Shown: piece after piece, positions 57,507 to 64,000 of the stretch
Layout: each line of letters begins with the position of its first letter
How positions within the stretch are numbered: position 1 is the stretch's first letter
DNA from: Calendula officinalis
Taxonomy: Eukaryota > Streptophyta > Magnoliopsida > Asterales > Asteraceae
Direction of reading: 5' to 3'
DNA: 64,000 bases
NCBI GenBank assembly: GCA_963853835.1
Contig: OY970828.1
Location: 64,782,861-64,846,860, forward strand
The notes under the pieces: model-generated
What the model was told of the DNA's origin: nothing
The model's database searches: none
The model's input: only the letters and a program-made list of their open reading frames with translations
Translations under genes and position numbers: made by a program

Positions 57507-58717
57507 CGGGGTCCTCTTAGTGCTGCCTCAAAAGATGAGTCATCACTTAGAGTTGTCGAGGTCTGGGTCCTATTGATGTTCCCACTGTCCTGTGCACCCA
57601 CCTTTGGGGCATCAGTAGTGGGAACCCTTTCCTCATGATCTCTCTCCTCCTGTGAGATCAACTCTTGGAGTCTGGGGTGTGACTCAGTGGGTCCCCTGGT
57701 GTCCTTTAAGGAAGTTATCTTCCTTTTGTAAATGATGGATATGTTTTGGGTTGCATCTGGTAGGTCTTCCACAGAGTGAAGAGTAGCACTCTGAGGATTT
57801 AACTCATGTTCCTGGGACACATTCAGGACATTGGATGGTTCAGCTATTGAAGTGGATTGTAAGAATTCTGTTTGGGCTACATTTGGGGGTGATGGAGTGG
57901 GTTGGGGTTCAGTGGGTTGTACTAAACCTTCTCCAGTTGGGGGTTGATCATTGATCATGTTTTGAAAAAGTGGAGTAATTTTACCAGAAAATTTAAATTG
58001 TTTTCTCATGTTGGAAAACACTTTCTTGTTTAGTTCAGGTGTTACAAAAATATATTTTGGAATAGACAGATTTTGAAGTTCAGAATTTATAATATGAGTA
58101 AGAAACCTTGGATACATTAAAAATTTTGTAGATGATAAGTTTCCAAGCATTCCTTCAAAAATCATGTTGGAAAAATTGAATACTTGTCCTGTACTCAGAC
58201 AAACAACAGCAGAAGCTATTGATTTGTTGAATTCATTCCAAGTACTCCTTTTAGGAGAGATGCAATGTTGAATAGTATGAATTAAAAATTTCCATTGGGG
58301 TGAAAGAAGACCTTTTTGAAATGTGACTATGTCAAGTCTTCCTTCATAACCCATTATTTCTAAATTTTCAACAAGAACCTCCTTTGGTAAAGAGAACATA
58401 CCTGACTCATCATGTAGTTGAAGATGTTGTCGAATAGATTGCTCAGTGATGGTGATGGTCTTTCCTTCAACAGAGGATTTGATCATGGACATGGTGGAAC
58501 CTTCGGTTCTTTCAGCATTAGTCCAGAAATCAATGAGATGTTTCTCATATGCCCTAGGATTGACTGTGAGGGCAAACTTGATGTAAGAGTTCTTAAGAAA
58601 CATTACAATAGGACGAAAGTCCTTTGTGCCATCTGGATTTCTCAAGAATGCACACATATTGTGAAATTCAGAGTATTTAAGATCCGTTTTGGTTTTAAGA
58701 GCTTTTAGGGTTGCCAT
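57392..58717 (-). CDS. Accessory ORF of the copia element, N-terminal part
   Basis: A 441-residue frame starting MATLKALKTKTDLKYSEFHN. Residues 1-265 look globular: VNPRAYEKHLIDFWTNAE, ITITEQSIRQHLQL, SPQWKFLIHTIQHC, STGQVFNFSNMIFEGMLGN, RKQFKFSGKITPLF. Residues 270-400 are proline/serine-rich linker. The architecture resembles host-like ORFs annotated in plant transposons, but I cannot name the family. It lies downstream of RNase H in the same sense, with its own promoter-like leader (58841-58920). The last ~40 residues are out of frame with the natural continuation in the 55389-57506 frame. Confidence 0.7.
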   Translation of the reverse strand: MATLKALKTKTDLKYSEFHNMCAFLRNPDGTKDFRPIVMFLKNSYIKFALTVNPRAYEKHLIDFWTNAERTEGSTMSMIKSSVEGKTITITEQSIRQHLQLHDESGMFSLPKEVLVENLEIMGYEGRLDIVTFQKGLLSPQWKFLIHTIQHCISPKRSTWNEFNKSIASAVVCLSTGQVFNFSNMIFEGMLGNLSSTKFLMYPRFLTHIINSELQNLSIPKYIFVTPELNKKVFSNMRKQFKFSGKITPLFQNMINDQPPTGEGLVQPTEPQPTPSPPNVAQTEFLQSTSIAEPSNVLNVSQEHELNPQSATLHSVEDLPDATQNISIIYKRKITSLKDTRGPTESHPRLQELISQEERDHEERVPTTDAPKVGAQDSGNINRTQTSTTLSDDSSFEAALRGPRCQETTGGALLLLLGRRECPNNQMNHQEVMRVDLNSLN

Positions 58718-58840
58718 TTTGATGAATTTGAGCTTTTGAGATGAGTGTCTTGCAGAGAGAATGATCGACTTGTGATGAATTTCAAGAATGTGAGAGGTTT
58801 TTAGTTGTTACTGATGCAGAGTTTTGATCGAGTTTTGCAG

Positions 58841-58920
58841 AGGGTTAGGGTTTAGTGTAGGGTTTATCGAATTGAGGAGAAGATAATGTTAATCTAATCT
58901 TCAAACAGCTATTTATATTT
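58841..58920 (-). promoter_or_regulatory. Plant-like promoter before the accessory ORF
   Basis: On the minus strand a TATA box (AATATAAATAGC, 58908-58919) is followed within 45-75 bases by two telo-boxes (AAACCCTAC and AAACCCTAACCC, 58841-58866), then a C/A-rich leader and the ATG at 58717. TATA plus telo-box leaders are typical of plant housekeeping genes. This looks like a Pol II promoter inside the element. Confidence 0.6.
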
Positions 58921-59251
58921 TTCAATTAAACCTGCAAAAAGACCAATATATCCTTCGAATAATAGCTTAACGGCTATTTTCATGAGGGTCAGTAATAATT
59001 GTCGTATTTTACAGATAACGGCCGATCAGTAGTAACTAAGTACCAGTAGTAGAAACATCAGTAGTAACCTTTGTTTCTATACTTGACTTAATTGCTACTG
59101 AGAAACCCTATCAGTAGTTAAACCAACAGTAGTAATAAATAACCATTAGTAAAAACTAATATATTAGTAGTAATGAATAACCAGTAGTAAACAAAATTTG
59201 AAAAGTTAAAAATTTGTACAAAACATTTTACACACGATTTTTCTTTTAGAT
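58921..59251 (-). repeat. Spacer rich in CAGTAGTA octamers
   Basis: Non-coding spacer between RNase H and the accessory ORF. Exact CAGTAGTA copies lie at 59027, 59044, 59059, 59127 and 59182 (plus strand), plus near matches (ATTAGTAGTAA, TCAGTAGTTA). Confidence 0.85.
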
Positions 59252-59683
59252 TTAACTTATTAAAATCATTCCAATACTGCTAACCAAAAAGTTGAACCTT
59301 CCTACATCAAATGCTTTTGTAAAAAGATCTGCTAATTGATCATCAGTATGAATTTTCTCTACTTTAATTAATTTCTTTTCATTGCAATCTCTTATAAAGT
59401 GAAATCTAATTTCAATATGTTTTGTTTTAGAATGTTTTACTGGATTATTCACAATGCTGATAGCACTTTGATTATCTATAAAAATTGGAGTTTTGAGAAT
59501 AGAAATACCAAAGTCTAGAAGTTGGTTTTGAATCCACAGCACTTGAGCACAACAGGCAGATGCAGCTACATACTCTGCTTCAGCAGTTGAAGTTGAAACA
59601 TTAGTTTGTTTCTTGCATTGCCATGACACTAATCTGATCCAAAGAATTGACATCCACCAGTAGTAGACTTCCTGTCTTGGCAT
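59252..59683 (-). CDS. Copia RNase H, C-terminal part (after a frameshift)
   Basis: Reads SWQCKKQTNVSTSTAEAEYV, IFIDNQSAISIVNNPVKHSK, TKHIEIRFHFIRD and VEKIHTDDQLADLFTKAF, the standard end of copia pol (Ty1/copia RNase H). The true protein joins the preceding frame near 59640; the first residues (MPRQEVYYWW) are out of frame. One base is missing where relatives read GSRLVSW. Confidence 0.88.
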   Translation of the reverse strand: MPRQEVYYWWMSILWIRLVSWQCKKQTNVSTSTAEAEYVAASACCAQVLWIQNQLLDFGISILKTPIFIDNQSAISIVNNPVKHSKTKHIEIRFHFIRDCNEKKLIKVEKIHTDDQLADLFTKAFDVGRFNFLVSSIGMILIS

Positions 59684-60972
59684 TCACCACCATAGTCACT
59701 ATCTGTGTAGGCTATGAGTTCAAATGGTGATGCATGTGGATACCAAAGACCAAGTGAAGGTTTTCCTTTCAAGTATCTGAAGATTCTTTTGACTGCTTGT
59801 AAGTGTAATTCTTTTGGTTTTGCTTGATATCTGGCACATACACAGACACTATACATTATGTCAGGTCTTGATGCAGTTAAATACATCAAAGATCCTATCA
59901 TTGATCTGTATAGGTGCTCATCTACATCCTCCCCCTCAACATCAGGATGTAGGTGTTTGTGAGTTTCCATTGGAGTACTGGCACTTTTGCAATTTTTCAT
60001 TAAGAATTTTTCTAAGATATCTCTGACATATTTTGATTGATTGATCAAAATACCATCTGGTTTCTGGTTGATTTGGAGTCCAAGGAAGAAGTTCATTGGA
60101 CCCATAGAGCTCATCTTGAATTTTATCTGCATTAATTCTTCAAACTCTTTACATAACTTATCATTTGTTGATCCAAAGATGATATCGTCTACATAAATTT
60201 GAACCAGTAGTATATCATCTTTGACCTTTCTTGTGAATAAAGTCTTGTCAATAGCACCTCTCTTGAAATTGTTCTTCAAAAGGTAAGATGATAATGTGTC
60301 ATACCAGGCTCTTGGTGCCTGATGGAGGCCATATAGAGCTTTGTCCAGTTTGAACACATAGTCATCGTGTTCTGGATCTTCAAAGCCTGGAGGTTGACAG
60401 ACATATACTTCTTCTTCTATCTTTCCATATAGGAAAGCACTTTTGACATCCATTTGGTAGACTTTGAATCTTTTGTATGAAGCATATGCTAGAAAGATTC
60501 TGATTGCTTCTATTCTGGAAACTGGTGCATATACTTCATCATAATCAATCCCTTCTTCTTGAGTGTAACCTTGAGCTACAAGCCTTGCTTTGTTTTTGAT
60601 CACTATACCTCTTTCATCTTTCTTGTTTCTGAAGATCCATCTGGTACCAATGGGTCTTTTTCCTTTTGGAAGAGGGACAAGTGTCCATACAGCTTGTAGT
60701 TTAAATTGAAGAAGTTCTTCTTGCATTGCTATGATCCAGTTAGAATCTTTCATGGCTTGTTGAATCTTCTTTGGTTCTTCCTGTGACAGAAAACATTCAT
60801 ACATGCATTCATTAGATATTAGACTAATATTACAAATATTTGAATTTAAAGCAGAATTAAATTTGCTTCTTGTTTGCATTGCAGAGTTGACATCACTTAG
60901 GACTAGGTCCAAAGGATGATTCTTTTCAGTTCTGGTTCCAGGGATTTTATCAACAGATATTTGAGAATCCAA
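59629..60972 (-). CDS. Copia reverse transcriptase and RNase H start
   Basis: RVT_2-type RT: WTLVPLPKGKRPIGTRWIFR, KARLVAQGYTQEEGIDYDEV, FAPVSR-like YAPVSRIEAIR, QMDVKSAFLYG, ALYGLHQAPRAWY and the catalytic YVDDIIFGS at about residue 245. Then come the connection region (SMIGSLMYLTASRPDIMYSV) and the RNase H start (YTDSDYGGECQDRKSTTGG). It stops early by the frameshift near 59650. Upstream it should be continuous with the integrase ORF; the open frame extends to about 61215. Confidence 0.93.
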   Translation of the reverse strand: MDSQISVDKIPGTRTEKNHPLDLVLSDVNSAMQTRSKFNSALNSNICNISLISNECMYECFLSQEEPKKIQQAMKDSNWIIAMQEELLQFKLQAVWTLVPLPKGKRPIGTRWIFRNKKDERGIVIKNKARLVAQGYTQEEGIDYDEVYAPVSRIEAIRIFLAYASYKRFKVYQMDVKSAFLYGKIEEEVYVCQPPGFEDPEHDDYVFKLDKALYGLHQAPRAWYDTLSSYLLKNNFKRGAIDKTLFTRKVKDDILLVQIYVDDIIFGSTNDKLCKEFEELMQIKFKMSSMGPMNFFLGLQINQKPDGILINQSKYVRDILEKFLMKNCKSASTPMETHKHLHPDVEGEDVDEHLYRSMIGSLMYLTASRPDIMYSVCVCARYQAKPKELHLQAVKRIFRYLKGKPSLGLWYPHASPFELIAYTDSDYGGECQDRKSTTGGCQFFGSD

Positions 60973-62759
60973 GTTTGATTCATTTGATTCAGGAATTTGT
61001 GCATCTCCTTCTGTTTCTTCTTGATTGTTTGTATTTTGTGGAGGTTCATCATTACTACTGGTGTCAGTAGTACTGTTCTCTTCATTGATTTCAGGAGCAT
61101 CATTGTTGTTACCGACGTCAGTATTACTGGCATCAGTATTGAGTAAATCATCTTCACAACTCTGGGGTTCAGAGTTACTACTGGGATCAGTAGTATCTTC
61201 AGAATTTGAGTTGTACTGGTATCATTAGGGTTACCAGAGTTACTACTGTCCTCAGTATCAACTGTGGGAGTAGTATCAACTAAGATATATCTCATGATTT
61301 CTTGTTTTCCACTTGATGTTGGTAAACCTGGTTTGTTTTGATTGCTTGAATTTCCTGCATTAAGTTCATAATTGACATCAAAAGATTTGGTTAGATTGTC
61401 AATATTAAATAACCAATCTGGACCATTTCTTTGTTCATTCATAAGATTTTCAATAAAGGATACATTTACACTCTCTTCAATGATCCTCAGCCTTTTGTTG
61501 AATACTCTGTATGATTTGCTTTGAGTTGAGTATCCTACAAATATTCCATCATCTGCTTTGCAGTCAAATTTACCAATTTGTTCTCTTGTAATTAGAATAG
61601 TACAAGGACAACCAAATGATTTTAAAAAACTTATTGAAGGTTTTCTTTTATTGAAAAGTTCATATGGTGTTTTAAAATGAGGCTTAACTATTAACACTCT
61701 GTTCTGAACATAACAAGCAGTATTAACAGCTTCAGCCCAAAAAGTTATTGGTAACTTTGAATCTGCAAGCATTGATCTGGCTGCTTCAATGATGGTTCTA
61801 TTTCTTCTCTCAGCTACACCATTTTGTTGTGGTGTTCTTGGTGAGCTATACTGCCTGTCAATACCTTTAAGATCACAGAATTCAATTAGGTTAGTATTTT
61901 TAAATTCAGTTCCATTATCACATCTAATTGCTTTCACTTTGAGATCTCTTGTATTTTCCAGCTTTACAATCAAATTCTTGATTATTTCACTTGTTTCATC
62001 TTTGGTCCTGAGAAAGAATACCCAAGTGTATCTGGAAAAATCATCAGTAATAACAAGACAATATTGTTTCTTTCCAATACTCATTACATTTGTTGGTCCA
62101 AAAAGGTCCATATGTAAGAGCTGCAAAGGAACAGAAATAGAATTGATAGCTTTGGACTTATGAGAAGATTTGTGTTGTTTACCTTTTAGGCAGGCAACAC
62201 AATGATGATCACACATAAATTGTTTTTGTGGTAAACCAACTACCAAATTCTTTTTAACCAAATTGTTCATATTTTTAAAATTTGTGTGACACATCCTTCT
62301 ATGCCAGAGTTCTGATTCATTTGTGTTTGCCTTAGATATAAAACAGTTGACCTCATTTGAAGAAATGAGTTCTCCCCCTATATCAAGGCAATACACATTG
62401 TTTCTCCTTGGTGTTCTTAAAACAACATATTTTTCATCTAAAATAAAATCAGGAGAAAGAATGATGCACTCAATGTCTGTAAAAAGAATTTTGTTCTTCT
62501 TATCACAAACTTGAGACACACTAACCAGATTATATTTAAGCTCAGCAACATAAAAGACATCATCAAAAGTAATTTTACCATTAGATACTGTACCTTTACC
62601 TGTGATTTTACCTCCTTTTGGATTTTCTCCAAAAGCAACATATCCTCCTTCAAAAGACTTGAAATCTCTAAGAATTTGAAGATTTCCAGTCATGTGTCTA
62701 GAGCATCCACTATCAATATGCCATGTTCTACCTTCTTCAGGCATCTGGATACTCTGCAC
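60903..62759 (-). CDS. Copia protease and integrase
   Basis: Residues 12-25 hold the aspartic protease site (WHIDSGCSRHMTG), then the GAG-pre-integrase zinc region (LWHRRMCHTNFKNM), then the integrase core with D in LLHMDLFGP, D in IRCDNGTEF and E in QQNGVAERRN, 35 residues apart between the last two, followed by the GKFDCKADDGIFVGYS tail. From about 61215 downward the reading leaves the natural frame, which continues into the RT frame; the last ~100 residues given by this ORF are not natural. Triad intact. Confidence 0.9.
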   Translation of the reverse strand: MQSIQMPEEGRTWHIDSGCSRHMTGNLQILRDFKSFEGGYVAFGENPKGGKITGKGTVSNGKITFDDVFYVAELKYNLVSVSQVCDKKNKILFTDIECIILSPDFILDEKYVVLRTPRRNNVYCLDIGGELISSNEVNCFISKANTNESELWHRRMCHTNFKNMNNLVKKNLVVGLPQKQFMCDHHCVACLKGKQHKSSHKSKAINSISVPLQLLHMDLFGPTNVMSIGKKQYCLVITDDFSRYTWVFFLRTKDETSEIIKNLIVKLENTRDLKVKAIRCDNGTEFKNTNLIEFCDLKGIDRQYSSPRTPQQNGVAERRNRTIIEAARSMLADSKLPITFWAEAVNTACYVQNRVLIVKPHFKTPYELFNKRKPSISFLKSFGCPCTILITREQIGKFDCKADDGIFVGYSTQSKSYRVFNKRLRIIEESVNVSFIENLMNEQRNGPDWLFNIDNLTKSFDVNYELNAGNSSNQNKPGLPTSSGKQEIMRYILVDTTPTVDTEDSSNSGNPNDTSTTQILKILLIPVVTLNPRVVKMIYSILMPVILTSVTTMMLLKSMKRTVLLTPVVMMNLHKIQTIKKKQKEMHKFLNQMNQTWILKYLLIKSLEPELKRIILWT

Positions 62760-62773
62760 ATAAAATAAAAGGA

Positions 62774-64000
62774 TTAGTTAATTTTGGGAACCCAAGCTTG
62801 TTTTGTCTTGGGTTCATCCTTGGAAGAGTGAGATTTTGAAACAGCATGTGCTTTGTATGCAGTTTTGTGCTTAAATGGTGGATTAGTACTGGTGTTTCTG
62901 TTTACTACTGATCTAGGTTTATACCCGTAGTGTTTGGCTTTTGAAAATTTTACTACTGATGGACCAGTAGTGTTTGAGTAATAAGGGTTTTGACCATAAT
63001 CAGTAGTGTTTTTGTAGTTGTACCAGACAGTAGTATAATTAGGGTTTTTACCAGTAGTAAACCTGGAATAGTTTCTACTGATGTTTGAAAATTTTGAAAA
63101 TTGAGGAAAACGATTTTGTGTTCCATTGTTTTTGAAATAATTGCTTCTGTTTGGACTTTTGTACCTGGTATTTTGAACAAAACGTGGTGCATTTCTTCCA
63201 AATTTATAAGTATCAGTAGTAAATGTGTTATTGAATTCCTTTTGATTTGGTTGCTTAAGCTTCTTTTCTTTTGCTTCTTTAGTTTGTTTCAACTTTAAAG
63301 CTTTTTCCTTTTCTTTGTTAATTTTGAATTCTTTAAATTCTTTGTTATTAATCGGATTGAAATGGCAGTTTTTAGCTATGTGATTAACTTTATTGCAGAT
63401 TAAGCATGATAATTTTGTGGATTTAGAATTTTCAGGTTTTCTTTGTTCTTTTAGTTGGTTTAAATTTCTTTGATTTCCCCTTCTTAAAATTGTTGGTATA
63501 TTTTCTGAGTTGTATTTTGGGGATTCAGTTTGACTTTGTGTGGTGTGAAAACTAGTATCATTTGATTCAGTTGTTTGATTATCATCAGACGATTCATTTG
63601 ATTCATTACTGGTTTCAGTTTCAGTTTTATTTTCAACTTTTAAATTATTTAAAATTCTTTCTGTACTAGATTTCAATGGTGGAATAAAATTTGTTGGAGG
63701 TGGGACTGCATGATATCCCACTCCATGAATAACTTTTTCTGTTGTTTGATTACTAGTTAATTCATTTACAATTTGAGAGCTTCTTTCAAACTTTTTGATA
63801 GTTAATTTATTTTGTTCAAGTTCCATTTGACTTTCTTCTAGTTTGATTAAAGTTTCTTTTAATTTTAATTCAAGATGTTCTTTTTCATAAGTGGTTTGTA
63901 GCAATTCATCTTTTATCTTTTGATCAGTAATTTTATAAATTTTAATTTGATTTTCTAGATCAGCAATACAACCATTATATTCAATTCTTCTGTTTCTATT
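62774..64000 (-). CDS. gag: Copia Gag, C-terminal part, open at the window edge
   Basis: The frame is open to base 64000, so the start lies outside. It has a long coiled coil (LKETLIKLEESQMELEQ), an acidic serine/threonine stretch (NESSDDNQTTESN), a CCHC zinc knuckle (CLICNKVNHIAKNCHFNP) and a basic asparagine/tyrosine-rich tail. It ends in TAA (62774-62776) shortly before the protease frame, which is in another phase. A Gag product separated from Pol is normal for the SIRE-like lineage. Confidence 0.88.
   Translation of the reverse strand, partial: NRNRRIEYNGCIADLENQIKIYKITDQKIKDELLQTTYEKEHLELKLKETLIKLEESQMELEQNKLTIKKFERSSQIVNELTSNQTTEKVIHGVGYHAVPPPTNFIPPLKSSTERILNNLKVENKTETETSNESNESSDDNQTTESNDTSFHTTQSQTESPKYNSENIPTILRRGNQRNLNQLKEQRKPENSKSTKLSCLICNKVNHIAKNCHFNPINNKEFKEFKINKEKEKALKLKQTKEAKEKKLKQPNQKEFNNTFTTDTYKFGRNAPRFVQNTRYKSPNRSNYFKNNGTQNRFPQFSKFSNISRNYSRFTTGKNPNYTTVWYNYKNTTDYGQNPYYSNTTGPSVVKFSKAKHYGYKPRSVVNRNTSTNPPFKHKTAYKAHAVSKSHSSKDEPKTKQAWVPKIN

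Larger units (their letters stand above)
54729..64000 (-). mobile_element. Ty1/copia retrotransposon with accessory ORF (partial)
   Basis: Minus-strand element entering from the right edge: gag, protease, integrase, RT, RNase H (the copia order), an accessory ORF and the 3' LTR. The long coding region downstream of RNase H fits the SIRE/Maximus-like lineage, but the accessory protein shows no signal peptide or membrane segment. Several frameshifts show it is not autonomous now. It starts 222 bases after the DRP2 stop. The 5' LTR is outside the window. The left target flank is ATAAT. Confidence 0.92.

Noticed and set aside
1..64000. CRISPR array
   Set aside because: The repeats seen (61-bp leader units, hairpin arrays, microsatellites) lack equal repeats with unique equal spacers, and the DNA is plant nuclear.

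Overview
This is nuclear DNA of a flowering plant. It holds intron-rich genes of plant-only subfamilies (a full-size PDR/ABCG transporter, an AOP-type 2-oxoglutarate oxygenase, a clade-F-like PP2C, dynamin-related protein 2), GT-AG introns with AT-rich sequence, a nuclear tRNA-Arg(ACG), and dense plant transposons (Helitrons, Stowaway and other MITEs, Ty3/gypsy and Ty1/copia elements). An asterid, possibly Asteraceae, is my guess from general feel only; the sequence does not prove it.

Layout. 1-10.1 kb: a PDR-type ABC transporter on the + strand with a TATA box, a leader built of ~61-bp tandem repeats, and 18 recognisable exons. It is broken by a frameshift, an internal deletion with a stop, and a 2.1-kb gag-only LTR element inserted in exon 8. 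Its last intron is a three-layer transposon nest. 10.7-14.7 kb: a three-exon AOP-like dioxygenase with an in-frame stop and a solo LTR in intron 2. 16.2-19.8 kb: a Helitron carrying Hsp70 and chaperonin-60-alpha fragments. 21.6-22.5 kb: an intronless-coding PP2C that looks intact. 23.6-25.3 kb: an LTR element reduced to integrase. 25.3-28.9 kb (minus): a partial p300/CBP-type histone acetyltransferase gene (HAC-like) with Helitron ends in its introns. 31.2-39.9 kb: a Helitron split by a solo LTR, itself split by a second Helitron, which holds a TIR element split by another solo LTR. 40.3 kb: tRNA-Arg. 40.6-44.4 kb (minus): a second member of the 16-kb Helitron family, carrying eIF5B and EMC8/9 fragments. 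44.4-48.4 kb: mostly unassigned sequence with small repeats. 48.4-54.5 kb: a 22-exon dynamin-related protein 2 gene with a continuous frame (894 residues) that ends at a probable nonsense codon just before the usual proline-rich tail. 54.7 kb to the window end (minus): a large Ty1/copia element (gag, protease, integrase, RT, RNase H) with a long accessory ORF downstream of RNase H, running off the window.

How it fits together. Only the PP2C, the tRNA and perhaps the dynamin gene look functional as host loci. Most of the rest is host genes being disrupted or copied by transposons. The most unusual signals are: (1) the copia element, where one octamer (CAGTAGTA / TACTACTG) recurs at 31 hand-located sites in LTR, spacer and coding parts, and where the accessory ORF is preceded by its own plant-like promoter (TATA box plus telo-boxes); (2) a conserved array of five mini-hairpins shared by two otherwise diverged solo LTRs; (3) a gag-only and an integrase-only LTR element with similar ends in one window; (4) a gene-capturing Helitron family; and (5) complementary TTA/TAA arrays flanking one PDR exon.
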